The notes beneath the pieces were generated by a model. It searched no databases, was not told the DNA's origin, and saw only the letters and a list, made by a program, of their open reading frames with translations. Shown in pieces: positions 8,500 to 18,317 of a stretch of DNA of 53,702 nucleotides. A program made the translations under genes and the position numbers. The DNA lies in the NCBI GenBank assembly GCA_004017275.1, contig SAKE01000029.1, positions 1 through 53,702 of the forward strand, given 5' to 3'. Numbering within the stretch: the first letter of the stretch is position 1; each line of letters opens with the position of its first letter. This DNA comes from Mesorhizobium sp. (GTDB lineage Bacteria; Pseudomonadota; Alphaproteobacteria; Rhizobiales; Rhizobiaceae).

Positions 8500-9975
8500 T
8501 CAACACTCGTGTGCCGTCGCGCAGGCGAATTCATCAAACAGGTACGCGGTCTCGTTCCTCGTGCACGGCAATTCGCCTATCAGCTCAGGCTGGCAATCCC
8601 ACGGGGCCGGCTGGCGCACCTGAGACCAGATCGGATTGTGAATGGCGAGGTCGATCTGGCGTACGAGTTCCACCATGCCGTCATAGCCGGCATAAGGATG
8701 CTGGCGCTCCTGGTTGATATCGAGCCAGGGCGTCTTGGCCTTGAGCGCAATGAATTGCGTGCGACCGCCCGACAGCATGATATCGGCCCTGTGTTCAGAG
8801 AGCATGGCGTACAGCTCGCTCGCAGCCATGGATTCGAACATGTGCTTGTCGTGCTTGAGAACTTGTTTGATGCGCTCCTTGTCCTGCACCGTAGATTTCT
8901 TGATCGAGGTGCCGACGATCTCGATTCCGATCTCCATCAGCGCATGGACAACCGACCAGGACTTCACACCGCCTGTGTTGAGCAGCACGCGCTTGCCTTG
9001 GAGCCTTTGCCGGTAGGATTCGAGTTTCTTCCACGCGATCGCCTCCTGCTGCGCGATCAGCGTCTCTGTGCGCTCGAGGATCTCCGGATCGGCGCCCTTC
9101 CTCACCAGCAGCCTGACAAGGTTTCGAAGAGCTTGCGATGTGTCGGAGATGCCATAGAAGGAGCCCTCGAAGAACGGGATGTCCCAGCGCTCCTCCATCT
9201 TGCGGGCAAGACTGATCAGCGCGGTCGAGCACACCATCATTGCCGCCCGGGCGCGGTGCGCGGAAGCAATGTCGCGGTAACGCGCATCGCCGGGAATGCA
9301 GGCGCGCACCCGGATCCCGAGCCGATCGAGGAGCGGCTTTACAAGCCAGAATTCGCCCGAGAGGTTGAATTCGCCAAGGATGTTGATGTCGTAGGGTCCG
9401 GGGTCGTCGGGTTCGACCGTGCCGATGACATGATCGAGCAACGCCTCGGCGGCGAGCTTATTGCCGAGGTTCTTGGAGCCTGCCAGGCCAGGCGCATTGA
9501 TCGGCACCACGGCCAAACCGAACTTTTCCGTGGCGCGTTTGCACACAGCCTCGATGTCGTCACCGATCAGCGCCGTTACGCAAGTCGAGTAGACGAAGAT
9601 CGCCGGCGGCGCGTATGTGTGCTTGATCTCGCGGATCGCCTTGAAGAGTTTCCGCTCGCCCTGCCCCATCACAAGGTCGAGTTCGGTGAGGTCGGTCGTG
9701 AAGCTTGTCCGCCACAAGGTCGGCCCTGACGAAACCGCACCACGGTTGTCCCAAGAATTGCCCTCGCAGGCGAGCGGCGCATGGACCAGATGCGCAACGT
9801 CGGTGATCGGCTGCAGGACGATCTTGGCTCCGTCAAAGGCGCAGCCGCCGGCTGCCGCCCCTGGTGTCAGCGACTTCGAGCAGCCCTCCTTGCGCGCCTT
9901 GGCATCTTTGCCACGGTTCTTATCGCAGGCGGGCTCATCGAAGGCGTCCTTGATTTTGGCGCTGAGGGAGGACAT
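8500..9975 (-). CDS. nifE: NifE, FeMo-cofactor scaffold subunit
   Basis: NifE is the alpha-like partner of NifN and is homologous to NifD. At 491 residues it carries the Cys-rich N-terminus (CSKSLTPGAAAGGCAFDGA), the cluster-ligand region HAPLACEGNSWDNRG and the YSTCVTALIGDDI motif typical of the family. It acts in the cytoplasm as the NifE2N2 tetramer that receives the NifB product. It sits 61 bases downstream of nifK on the same strand in the classical nifHDKENX order. Confidence 0.96.
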   Translation of the reverse strand: MSSLSAKIKDAFDEPACDKNRGKDAKARKEGCSKSLTPGAAAGGCAFDGAKIVLQPITDVAHLVHAPLACEGNSWDNRGAVSSGPTLWRTSFTTDLTELDLVMGQGERKLFKAIREIKHTYAPPAIFVYSTCVTALIGDDIEAVCKRATEKFGLAVVPINAPGLAGSKNLGNKLAAEALLDHVIGTVEPDDPGPYDINILGEFNLSGEFWLVKPLLDRLGIRVRACIPGDARYRDIASAHRARAAMMVCSTALISLARKMEERWDIPFFEGSFYGISDTSQALRNLVRLLVRKGADPEILERTETLIAQQEAIAWKKLESYRQRLQGKRVLLNTGGVKSWSVVHALMEIGIEIVGTSIKKSTVQDKERIKQVLKHDKHMFESMAASELYAMLSEHRADIMLSGGRTQFIALKAKTPWLDINQERQHPYAGYDGMVELVRQIDLAIHNPIWSQVRQPAPWDCQPELIGELPCTRNETAYLFDEFACATAHEC

Positions 9976-10036
9976 TGCTCAGCCTCCCCAGTCCATTGGG
10001 CAAGGAATGGCCTCGGCGAAAAGCCGGCCACAGCTC

Positions 10037-11578
10037 TTAGCGCGTGAGGTCATAGGAATAATCCGTCACACCCGTCTCGCTCGTCTCGCGATCGAGTTTG
10101 TCGAAGATCTTGTCGAGGATCGTCGTCAGCACGCGCAACGCTCCCTGGTAGCCAAAGAGCGCAAAGCGGTGATGATGGTGCCGATCGAAGATCGGAAACA
10201 TCAGCCGGATCAGCGGTGTTCCGGTGTCGCGCTCCAGGTACTTGCCGTAGGAATTGCCGATCAAAAGGTCCACCGGCTCGGTAAAGAGCAGTGAGCGCAG
10301 CGCCCACAGGTCCTTGCCCGCCCAAACCTGGGCAGCCTTGCCGAAAGGCGAGGATGCTAGCAGCTTCTTCAAATCGGCTTCCCATGCCGAGGTGCCATTG
10401 GTGGCGAGGCAATGGGTTGGCTCGCCGCCGGTCTCCATGACAAAGCGGGCCATTGCGTGAACGAAGTCGGGATCACCGTAGATGGCGTATTTCTTACCAT
10501 GCAGCCAGGATTGGCTGTCCGCCATGGCGTCTACCAGTCGGCCGCGCTCGAGGCGAATTGCCTCGGGAATCTCCTTGCCGGAAATCGCCGCGACCTCCAT
10601 CAGGAATTCGTCCGTCGCCTGAACGCCGAGCGGATAGTGGAATGAGGCCGTCGCCTGCCCGACCTCCTCGCAATAGCCCAGTGTCTTTCGGGTGTTGTGA
10701 TGCTGCAGCGAAAGCGTTGCCTCGGCGTTGAGGGCCTTCTTCACCTCGTTGATCTTCGTGCCCCCGTCATACATGCGGTATTCACCGTCCGAAGGCGTAT
10801 CGAACTGGTCAGAGGCATCCTGGATCAATGTATAGGACACGCCCATTACATCGAGCAGGCGCTTGAGCTCCCGGTTGTTGCCGACGCAGAAGCCGTCGAA
10901 GCCCGGAATGATGTTGATGGTTCCTTCGATTTGCGTACGCTCCTGGCCTTTCCAGAAGTGCTCCAAAATTCCTTTGACCATGTTGTCATAGCCGTCGACA
11001 TGACTGCCAACGAAGGCCGGGGTGTGGGCAAAGGGCACGTCGAAGTCGCGCGGGACTGAATCTTCGTCCTTGGCGTTCTGGATGAAGCTGTGCAGGTCGT
11101 CGCCAATGACCTCTGCCATACAGGTCGTCGACACGGCAATCATCTTGGGGTCGTAGAGCTGGTAGGTGTTGGCGAGCCCGTCGACCATGTTCTTCAGGCC
11201 GCCAAACACCGCCGCATCCTCGGTCATTGAGGAGGAGACCGCCGCGGCAGGCTCCTTGAAATGGCGCGACAGGTGCGAGCGGTAATAGGCGACGCAACCT
11301 TGGCTGCCGTGGACGAAGGACATGGTTCGCTCGAAGCCGGCGGCAGCGAATACCGCACCCAGCGGCTGGCAGGCCTTGGCCGGGTTCACGACAAGCGCTT
11401 TGCGGGCGAGGTTCTTTTCGCGGTATTCCCACGTCTGGGTGAAATCGCGCTGATCGGAAACGATTTCATCGGGGTGCGGACATTCGAAGTTTAGCTTCTT
11501 CTCAGCGAGCATCTTTCTGTATTCCGGCTCGCGGAACAGGGGAGCGTGATCGAGAATTTTTTCAGCCGACTGCGGCAT
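10037..11578 (-). CDS. nifK: Nitrogenase MoFe protein beta chain
   Basis: NifK forms the alpha2-beta2 MoFe protein with NifD and helps hold the P-cluster. At 513 residues the expected motifs are present: VNPAKACQPLGAVFAAAGF, the P-cluster ligand region FVHGSQGCVAYYRSH, and VSTTCMAEVIGDD near residue 150. The C-terminus (FPIFDRHHHHRFALFGYQG) is typical. It is 129 bases downstream of nifD and appears intact. Confidence 0.97.
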   Translation of the reverse strand: MPQSAEKILDHAPLFREPEYRKMLAEKKLNFECPHPDEIVSDQRDFTQTWEYREKNLARKALVVNPAKACQPLGAVFAAAGFERTMSFVHGSQGCVAYYRSHLSRHFKEPAAAVSSSMTEDAAVFGGLKNMVDGLANTYQLYDPKMIAVSTTCMAEVIGDDLHSFIQNAKDEDSVPRDFDVPFAHTPAFVGSHVDGYDNMVKGILEHFWKGQERTQIEGTINIIPGFDGFCVGNNRELKRLLDVMGVSYTLIQDASDQFDTPSDGEYRMYDGGTKINEVKKALNAEATLSLQHHNTRKTLGYCEEVGQATASFHYPLGVQATDEFLMEVAAISGKEIPEAIRLERGRLVDAMADSQSWLHGKKYAIYGDPDFVHAMARFVMETGGEPTHCLATNGTSAWEADLKKLLASSPFGKAAQVWAGKDLWALRSLLFTEPVDLLIGNSYGKYLERDTGTPLIRLMFPIFDRHHHHRFALFGYQGALRVLTTILDKIFDKLDRETSETGVTDYSYDLTR

Positions 11579-11707
11579 GATGATTACCTCTTTTGCATCT
11601 GGCTGCGCGGGACGGCAGCTCAGGACGTCAAGACGTTCCAGGCTCCGGCGGATCAGAGGCCGCGGGAGTTCACCGTCTCAGTGGGAGACTGGGGCTGAAG
11701 CAAATGT

Positions 11708-13210
11708 TTATTCGGCAGCCATCGCCCGCTCATCGCCCCGGCTTCTTTTCCAAGGCGCGTGGAATAGGTCCCAGACCGGGTTGTTAATGGCGAGATCCAC
11801 ATCACGTGCGAAAATGGCAAAGCCATCGTAGCCGTGATACGGACCTGAATAATCCCAGGAATGCATCTGGCGGAACGGTATGCCCATCTTCTGCACCGGG
11901 TATTTTTCTTTGATTCCCGAGCCGACCAGATTTGGGCGAATCCCTTCGATGAATTTCTCCAACTCATAGCCGGTCACGTCATCGTAGATCAGCGTGCCGT
12001 TCTTCACGTAGTGGCCGGTGCGCTGATAGTCGTCGCTGTGGGCGAATTCATAGCCGGTGCCCACGATGACCATGCCGAGGTCCTCGTAGGCCGTGACGAC
12101 GTGGCGGGGGCGCAGGCCGCCCACATAGAGCATCACGGTATTTCCTTCCAGGCGCGACAGGTACTTGGCGATGACCGCATCAACAAGCGGCCTGTACTTG
12201 GCAATGACCTTTTCGGTCTTCTCCTCGATTTCCGGCCCAAAATGCTTGGCTATGTTGCGCAGAGAGGCTTCGATCTGGGAGGGACCGAAGAAATTGTACT
12301 CCATCCAGGCGACGCCATACTTTTCCTCCATATGCCGACAGATGTAATTCATCGACCGGTAGCAGTGGATAAGATTGAGCTTAGCCTTCGGGGCGCGCTC
12401 GATCTCTGCGAGTGTGGCGTCACCCGACCAGTTGCCAACCACGCGCAGCCCTATCTCCTCAAGCAGTATGCGCGAGGCCCAGGCATCGCCGCCGATATTG
12501 TAGTCGCCGATGACGTTGACGTCGTAGGGGCCGGCCTCGAACTTGACATCCTTTTTGTCGAAGACCCAATCCCGGATTGCATCATTGGCGATGTGGTGGC
12601 CAAGCGACTGCGAGACGCCGCGGAAGCCCTCGCAGCGTACCGGCACGATCGTCTTGTCATACTCCTTGGTCTTTTTGCGAGAAACGGCCTCGGTGTCATC
12701 GCCAATCAGGCCGATAGGGCATTCGGACTGCACGGTGATGCCGTTGTTGAGCGGAAACAAGACTTCAATCTCGTCAATGATCTGTTCCAGCTTCTTGTCG
12801 CCGCCGAAGACGATGTCCTTCTCCTGGAAATCGGAGGTGAACTGCATTGTCCCGAACGTGTCGACGCCCGTTGTACCGACGTAGTAGTTGCGGCGCTGCG
12901 ACCAAGAATATTGGCCGCAGCCGACCGGGCCGTGCGAGATATGGACCATATCCTTGACTGGCCCCCACACCACGCCTTTCGAACCAGCATATGCACAGCC
13001 GCGAATCGTCATCACCCCGGGAATGGACTTGATGTTCGATTTGACGTCGCATTCGGAAAGGACCTCGCTTTCCCCGCCAGCCTCGTTGCCGCTCTTTGCT
13101 ACGTTGAGGTGCTTCTTGCGGCGCTTCGCCGCCTTGTCGGGATAATGCGACAGCACCTCTTCGATAAGCTTCGCATGAAGAGCACCGTCATTCTCGTATT
13201 CCCGGCTCAT
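11708..13210 (-). CDS. nifD: Nitrogenase MoFe protein alpha chain
   Basis: NifD holds the FeMo cofactor, the site of N2 reduction. The 500-residue protein contains HGPVGCGQYSWSQRRNYY with a P-cluster cysteine, SECPIGLIGDD, RCEGFRGVSQSLGHHIAND with the conserved Gln/His surroundings, and FRQMHSWDYSGPYHGYDG, which includes the homocitrate-region His of the cofactor pocket. The start MSREYEND at 13210 is preferred over 13243 because of a GGGGGA Shine-Dalgarno-like stretch directly before it. It lies 87 bases downstream of nifH. Confidence 0.97.
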   Translation of the reverse strand: MSREYENDGALHAKLIEEVLSHYPDKAAKRRKKHLNVAKSGNEAGGESEVLSECDVKSNIKSIPGVMTIRGCAYAGSKGVVWGPVKDMVHISHGPVGCGQYSWSQRRNYYVGTTGVDTFGTMQFTSDFQEKDIVFGGDKKLEQIIDEIEVLFPLNNGITVQSECPIGLIGDDTEAVSRKKTKEYDKTIVPVRCEGFRGVSQSLGHHIANDAIRDWVFDKKDVKFEAGPYDVNVIGDYNIGGDAWASRILLEEIGLRVVGNWSGDATLAEIERAPKAKLNLIHCYRSMNYICRHMEEKYGVAWMEYNFFGPSQIEASLRNIAKHFGPEIEEKTEKVIAKYRPLVDAVIAKYLSRLEGNTVMLYVGGLRPRHVVTAYEDLGMVIVGTGYEFAHSDDYQRTGHYVKNGTLIYDDVTGYELEKFIEGIRPNLVGSGIKEKYPVQKMGIPFRQMHSWDYSGPYHGYDGFAIFARDVDLAINNPVWDLFHAPWKRSRGDERAMAAE

Positions 13211-13297
13211 GAGTCCCCCTTTCAAGGTTGGGTGACGCCTCAAAGAATAGGCGCCGTTCTCTGCAAGGCGCGCCGATTGATGGCAGCGCTAATGTCA

Positions 13298-14191
13298 CTA
13301 CTGGGCCGCCGCCTTCGCCGCTTCCTTGGAGTGGAGCTCGGCAAGCATCTGCTCGTCGGTCTTCATGATGCCGAAGTCGAGCAGCATCTCCTCCAGCTCC
13401 TCCATGGTGATCGGCGTCGGGATCGTACCCTGGCCCGAATTGGCGTGGATCTTCTCGGCCAGAGCGCGGTATTCCCCTGCCTGCTTTGAGTCCGGCGCGT
13501 ACTGGATCACCGACATCTTCCTGAGTTCGGCATGTTGGACGATGTTGTCGCGGGGCACGAAGTGGATGAGCTTGGAATTCAATCGGCCAGCCAGTGCTTC
13601 GGCCAGATCGAGTTCGCGGTCGGTTTGACGTTCATTGCAGATCAGCCCGCCCAGCCGCACACCGCCCGAATGGGCATATTTGAGGATGCCCTTGGCGATG
13701 TTGTTGGCGGCATAGAGCGCCATCATCTCGCCTGACATGACGATATAGATCTCCTGGGCCTTGCCTTCGCGGATCGGCATGGCGAAGCCGCCGCATACCA
13801 CGTCGCCGAGGACGTCATAGGAGACATAATCGACATCGTCATAAGCGCCATTCTCCTCGAGGAAATTGATCGAGGTGATGACGCCGCGGCCGGCGCAACC
13901 GACACCCGGCTCGGGGCCGCCGGACTCCACGCACTTGATGCCTCTGTAGCCCACCTTGAGCACGTCCTGGAGTTCGAGGTCTTCCACCGAGCCTTCCTGT
14001 GCGGCGAGATCCAGGACGGTATCCTGAGCTTTCGAATTCAGGATCAAGCGTGTGGAATCGGCTTTGGGGTCGCATCCTACGATGAGGATTCTCTGCCCGA
14101 GGTCGACAAGGGCAGCGAGCGTATTTTGGGACGTGGTGGACTTGCCGATGCCGCCTTTTCCGTAAAAGGCGATCTGACGCAGACCTGACAT
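13298..14191 (-). CDS. nifH: Nitrogenase iron protein
   Basis: NifH is the ATP-dependent electron donor to NifDK and also takes part in FeMo-cofactor and P-cluster maturation. The 297-residue protein has the P-loop GKGGIGKSTTSQN at residues 10-22, the first [4Fe-4S] Cys region GVGCAGRGVITSI, which includes the arginine that is ADP-ribosylated in species having DraT, and the second Cys region DVLGDVVCGGFAMP. It is the first gene of the operon, driven by the sigma54 promoter at 14279-14294. Confidence 0.98.
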   Translation of the reverse strand: MSGLRQIAFYGKGGIGKSTTSQNTLAALVDLGQRILIVGCDPKADSTRLILNSKAQDTVLDLAAQEGSVEDLELQDVLKVGYRGIKCVESGGPEPGVGCAGRGVITSINFLEENGAYDDVDYVSYDVLGDVVCGGFAMPIREGKAQEIYIVMSGEMMALYAANNIAKGILKYAHSGGVRLGGLICNERQTDRELDLAEALAGRLNSKLIHFVPRDNIVQHAELRKMSVIQYAPDSKQAGEYRALAEKIHANSGQGTIPTPITMEELEEMLLDFGIMKTDEQMLAELHSKEAAKAAAQ

Positions 14192-14278
14192 AATAGCTTT
14201 CCTTCCTTCGTTCTAATCATCGCGACTGCCCGCGACACAAGTGCCGATAGGCAGCTCGTGCCGCCTCACACCAAGCAT

Positions 14279-14294
14279 CGCAAAAAGCGTACCA
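14279..14294 (-). promoter_or_regulatory. nifH sigma54 promoter
   Basis: The minus strand reads TGGTAC-GCTTT-TTGCG, with GG and GC ten bases apart. The predicted RNA start is near 14268, giving a 77-base leader before nifH. A perfect NifA site lies about 124 bases upstream of that start. Confidence 0.85.
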
Positions 14295-14384
14295 GCGTGA
14301 TCGGCCGATCCCAGAAGAAACTTTGTCATTAAATTCCAGCCGCTTAGACGGCGGCAAAACGCGCGAACGGGCCTTTCAGGCGTC

Positions 14385-14400
14385 TGTCACGGACACGACA
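14385..14400. promoter_or_regulatory. NifA upstream activator sequence of nifH
   Basis: The sequence is TGT-CACGGACACG-ACA, exactly the TGT-N10-ACA NifA-binding consensus, at a distance from the promoter that suits DNA looping to sigma54 polymerase. Confidence 0.85.
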
Positions 14401-14879
14401 AAGCCGACACAGATTGTCGTGCGCCATCCAAACCGCCGTGTGTCGAGCTCGAAGCGGGAGAATGGGGAAGTTAGCCCAAAGCTGATGGCGAGACCATCGG
14501 AAGACATCGGCTCTTGTCTTTCCAGCCTGCCATTGATCGGGCGGTCGCTGGATGAGCAGGAGCCTGGGGCTTGACCGCGGCGCGGGTAGTTCAGGCAGGC
14601 TTACAGAGCGGGAACGCCGGCGGCCGATAGACATCCGCGCTTAACCTTTCATAGCCCGTCTACAAGTTGGTTCCGCCGACGCGCTATATGGAAGCCAAAT
14701 AATTCAGTAGCTTAGCCGAGAGCATTGATTTTTTCAGAAAGATACGTGTTATACGCGTACGAACCGCCGAACCCATGGTCGGCGCCCTCATGCGCGTGAG
14801 ACCCCGTTGTGGGCGAGGCTCGCGACTGGCTGCACGATCCTAGCCGGCCTGCTTGCCATTGAGTTTGGTCCCGCCGCGG
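14401..14879. other. Stretch without a gene upstream of the nifH control region
   Basis: Apart from the nifH control sites at its left edge I see no coding sequence, IS end or RNA gene here. Base composition becomes more AT-rich around 14690-14760. Confidence 0.45.
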
Positions 14880-15055
14880 TAGGCTGCGGCATCAAGGGCA
14901 ACATCAGCTACAACACTGGCAAGAAGATTATCACGTTCTTGGACAGGACTCTTACTGGGAGACGCGCATCAACCTACTGAAGGGCGAGCGGTGGTTTTGT
15001 TCAGAGGAGCTGCACGAAAGGCGGGCTGGCGGGTTCGAGAGGAAGTGTCGCGGCA
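14880..15055 (+). pseudogene. C-terminal remnant of a small secreted nuclease-like (SNase/Ca-binding) protein
   Basis: Translation gives GCGIKGNISYNTGKK and, after a one-base frameshift near 14931, YHVLGQDSYWETRI and GERWFCSEELHERRAGG. This is the conserved tail (CxIKGN...YHxPGQ.YY..T.I..GERWFCSE.EAR.AGW) found on thermonuclease-like and related small exported proteins of rhizobia. No N-terminal part or start is present. The family call comes from motif memory and is moderately certain; that it is a broken fragment is clear. Confidence 0.6.
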
Positions 15056-15298
15056 GCTTGCAGACTGCTACGGGGGCCGCCTCGATGGCAAATGGTGTAC
15101 AAAAGCGCCCTCTCTGCCGAACTGAACAGTGCTCACGGCCATAGCTTCGGATGAGCCCGACTGGCTTGACCTCTGCATGATGAGAGCAGCTTTTACACCA
15201 GGTGCGCAGCATATGTCTTTAACGAACGCATCGCCTTCAAGAATATAGAGAGCAATTCGGAAAACCGAGTAGTTGGCGGCGAAGCTAGGAGAAGGTAT

Positions 15299-15515
15299 AC
15301 ACCGCCCTCTTGTTACCCCAGAGTAGAACGTGCAGCTGCGGCAAGACGCGGGCTTCGAACCACCTGTCGCTGGTCACCTTTTCGACCAGCTATTCCATGC
15401 GCATCATATTCCGTCGGACTCGAGAGAGACGTCTTCATTGCCACGGCGGGGCGGCGTGTGATTGCCGGATTGCAGACAAACCTCGCCGCGACGTCTTTGG
15501 GACGAGTGGTGCCGG
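15299..15515 (-). pseudogene. Partial duplicate of the queE 3' end
   Basis: About 210 bases closely match the 3' end of queE at 17230-17450, with scattered substitutions and a gap of roughly 20 bases where queE encodes part of the NHTPPRP-to-RYPHLP region. The stop codon of queE is lost in this copy (AACAAGAGGGCGGTGTATAC). It has the same orientation as queE and lies on the other side of the carbonic anhydrase gene. Confidence 0.75.
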
Positions 15516-15641
15516 CACCGAATCCCTATCCTTTAGACTAGCCAGCTTGGGGAGCGCCGTCAGACCGCCAGACCGGAAGAGGAGGCTTCGCGCCAATTTG
15601 TGCCAAGAATGTTGGACCGTGCGGAACCGCTGGGGCGGCGC

Positions 15642-16394
15642 TCAACTGTGGCGCAGGATGAAGCGTCGATTGGGTGAATGAATAGGGCGCGCGTTCGACG
15701 GGTAGAGTGAGGTAAATCGCTGGATGTCTGCCGGATCAACGTCAACCGGTTCCATCGCCACCATCCACTCGACGTTTTCGGCGCACGGCGGCGTCGTCAG
15801 TGAGCCCTCATAAGTCCAATAGCCAAGCGACGCTGGCAGAAGCCAGTTGGGATTCACCTCGTCGATCGTAACCTCCCCATTCGGCAGTTCGGGAAAGGCC
15901 GCAGCAAGGGCAGCAAAGCTGGCATTTGTCGCGCCGGGCGTTAAAAAGACGCCCAGCACGCCCAGAGTACCACTTTGCGTGTCCTTGTGAACGAAATGCA
16001 CCTCCATCGGGAAGCTCTTGCCCGCCACATGATGTTCGCTTGGCGCATGGAAATGGAACTGTACCAGTTCGTAGACACGATCGCCGCGGGTCAGCGTGCT
16101 GCCTTGTGGCATATTGATTTGAATGGTGTGGCCGTTGTTCACCATATTGCCGCCGCCCTTGTGCCAACCGATGGCGATATGCCGGATATCCGCCTTGACC
16201 GCGCTGTTGATATTGATCGGCGATTGCTGCGTGCCGGCAGAGCATACGAAATTTTCCTTATCCAGATCAGCCCAGTGCTCCGGTCCGACCGGACCGGTGT
16301 ACCCCCAATGGGCACTGGTCGCATGGGCGGCTTGAACGCAAATCCGGCATGCGCCGAGCGCAACCAACCCTTTGATCAGGTGACGACGATACAT
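15642..16394 (-). CDS. Periplasmic alpha-type carbonic anhydrase
   Basis: This 250-residue protein interconverts CO2 and bicarbonate. It starts with a signal peptide (MYRRHLIKGLVALGACRICVQAAHA), so the enzyme is exported. The zinc-binding histidines are in FHFHAPSEHH and EVHFVHKD, the substrate pocket motif is SLTTPPC, and QSPININ marks the N-terminal core. The start at 16394 is chosen over 16457 because AGAGGAG precedes it and the signal peptide begins there. An alpha carbonic anhydrase on the M. loti symbiosis island has been described and linked to pH control in the bacteroid periplasm; this is probably its counterpart. Confidence 0.93.
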   Translation of the reverse strand: MYRRHLIKGLVALGACRICVQAAHATSAHWGYTGPVGPEHWADLDKENFVCSAGTQQSPININSAVKADIRHIAIGWHKGGGNMVNNGHTIQINMPQGSTLTRGDRVYELVQFHFHAPSEHHVAGKSFPMEVHFVHKDTQSGTLGVLGVFLTPGATNASFAALAAAFPELPNGEVTIDEVNPNWLLPASLGYWTYEGSLTTPPCAENVEWMVAMEPVDVDPADIQRFTSLYPSNARPIHSPNRRFILRHS

Positions 16395-16601
16395 ACTGCT
16401 TTTGCTCCTCTTGCGAACTGATGTTGGTGGCTGCCCTAATGGACGCGTGATGGCCAATCGGCGCGGCCACTATTGTCCTTTGCAACTGATGGATGCCCGC
16501 ATGCCTTGGCGTGCTTTCATAAGTGCGGCTGCCGTTTCTCGGCTGGCCGGCTTCTGCAGCCCGCAACGGGGGCAGTTTCAACCAGCTAAACGATGAAAAA
16601 T

Positions 16602-17229
16602 TTGAGCAGACCAGCGCTTGACCCCCGCCGCAAAGGCACAGGCGAAGGTGATCACTGCGCGGCTGCCGTTCGGGCCTGAGGCCGCATCGCTATACTTTGC
16701 ACTCGCTGCCCAAGGAGACGCAGGCGACCCCAATACGTTTTCATCGCTACTCCCGACGCAGCCGACGACGCCACGAAAACGTTGCTATATTTCACGTTGG
16801 GCCAGTGAGGAAATCGATCTTCTTTATGGAAGGCATTTGCGCAATGGATGCATTCCCATGCACATCGCCGTTCTGTTTAGCAGCTGCCGTTGACCGGCGG
16901 GCCAGCCCCTTTGGGCGTTCTGGTGTCTGACAGTCGTGCGCCAGGCCGGACAATGAGATACATCGATAAGAGCTGGACAAGGATGAGGGGATGACGTGCT
17001 TGCGACGGAGCAGGTGGGGCGAGAAGGCCAGTTCTTACGGATTTCAACTTTGCGTGACGACAGCTCATCGGAGTCAAGGTGACACACGCCGGCAGCGGGG
17101 TGTCCGGGCGGTTTCCAGCCGCACAATCGCGAGACCGCTGACGCGAACAAAGCTCGGCTGTACTCGGCACGCGAAGAGAGCCTGCCAAGCCGTCGGAGCC
17201 CGGCCTTCCGGTGCGACGCAAGCCGCAGA
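16602..17229. other. 630-base stretch without a supportable gene
   Basis: Short frames exist on both strands, none with a recognisable motif or good ribosome site. No IS ends, tRNA or -24/-12 promoter was seen. Confidence 0.45.
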
Positions 17230-17955
17230 CTAGACCGCCCTCTTGTTACCCCAAAGCAGAACGTGCAGCTGCGGCAACACGCGGGCTTCGAACCACCTGT
17301 CGCTAGTCACCCTTTCGACAAGCCATTCCATTCGCATCATTATTCCGTCCAAGTCGACAGAGGCGTCTTCACTGCCAGGGCGCGGCGGCGTGTGATTGCC
17401 GGGTTGCAGATAGATCGGAAGGTGCGGATATCTCGCCGCGACTTCTTTGGCGTAGGCATAGTCACTCTCGTCGAAAACGACGAGCTTGAGCACGATTTGC
17501 GGCTTCTCTTGCGCCGCTTCGAGGCATGCATCAAACGCAGTCCAACGGGTCGTCATCTCGCTGGACGGCGGCTTTGGGCTAAGGGTCAGCACGTCAAGAT
17601 CCGCAAACCACTCCCTCACCACGGAACCCTGCGTTTCCAGTGCAAAACGATAGCCCTCGCGATGGCCTCGTTCTATGAGGGGACCGAACGGCTGAATGGC
17701 CGGGTTGCCGCCTGACAAGGAGACCATAACCGGCCTGCCGCCGGAAAGCGCATGGACGGTTTGCCACACGGCATCGATCGGCATCGGTAGCCATTCATGG
17801 CGATACTGATTGTCCACCGCGTGAAGGCTGTCGCACCATGAACAGCGATAATCACATCCGCCGGTTCTGATGAACACCGTCGGCAAGCCGATGAGCACGC
17901 CCTCGCCCTGGATAGTCGGCCCGAATATCTCGCTCACACGGATTGCGGGATGCAT
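17230..17955 (-). CDS. queE: 7-carboxy-7-deazaguanine synthase (QueE)
   Basis: QueE is a radical-SAM enzyme that contracts 6-carboxytetrahydropterin to 7-carboxy-7-deazaguanine. The 241-residue protein shows the N-terminal SEIFGPTIQGEG motif, the CxxxCxxC cluster motif in GGCDYRCSWCDS, and the SGGNPAIQ and ETQGS stretches expected in the family. The start MHPAIRVSEIF at 17955 lies just after the queD stop; an in-frame ATG at 17982 would overlap queD. It is the last gene of a queC-queD-queE operon. Confidence 0.93.
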   Translation of the reverse strand: MHPAIRVSEIFGPTIQGEGVLIGLPTVFIRTGGCDYRCSWCDSLHAVDNQYRHEWLPMPIDAVWQTVHALSGGRPVMVSLSGGNPAIQPFGPLIERGHREGYRFALETQGSVVREWFADLDVLTLSPKPPSSEMTTRWTAFDACLEAAQEKPQIVLKLVVFDESDYAYAKEVAARYPHLPIYLQPGNHTPPRPGSEDASVDLDGIMMRMEWLVERVTSDRWFEARVLPQLHVLLWGNKRAV

Positions 17956-17960
17956 GTCGG

Positions 17961-18317
17961 TCACGGACGGTATTCCGCCCAAGTTTTCGGTGTTTCGCTA
18001 ACGCGCACGGCCGCGGTCTGCGGCAGACGTGCCTTGCACCATTCATAGAAATGTCTGGCCAGGCATTCCGCCGTGACCTTCTCATGTCCCAGCACGTCGT
18101 TGAGGTGCCGATGGTCGAAGCTCTCGTCAATGTAGCGTTTGAGCGGCGCCAGATCGTGATAGTCGCGCACGAAGCCGTGGGCGTCCAGTTCCTTGGCCGA
18201 CAGCTCCACTACGACGACATAGTTATGCCCGTGCAGGCGCGCGCATTGATGGTTGGAAGGCAAGGAGGTGAGCTGATGCGAGGCCGAGAAGTGGAATTCC
18301 TTGCTGATGTGGAACAT
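17961..18317 (-). CDS. queD: 6-carboxytetrahydropterin synthase (QueD)
   Basis: QueD converts dihydroneopterin triphosphate to 6-carboxytetrahydropterin. The 118-residue protein has the zinc-binding histidines in FSASHQL and HGHNY, the catalytic cysteine in CARLHGHNY and the partner region DHRHLND. Its ATG shares a base with the queC stop (TAATG), so the two are translationally coupled. The upstream enzyme of the pathway, GTP cyclohydrolase FolE, is not in the window and is presumably the chromosomal one. Confidence 0.94.
   Translation of the reverse strand: MFHISKEFHFSASHQLTSLPSNHQCARLHGHNYVVVVELSAKELDAHGFVRDYHDLAPLKRYIDESFDHRHLNDVLGHEKVTAECLARHFYEWCKARLPQTAAVRVSETPKTWAEYRP

Noticed and set aside
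8509..9729. 406-codon plus-strand frame opposite nifE
   Set aside because: Antisense shadow; the nifE frame is certain.
11861..13489. Long plus-strand frame (542 codons) opposite nifD and nifH
   Set aside because: It lies antisense to intact nifD/nifH codons and has no family motif; high GC at third positions opens such frames.
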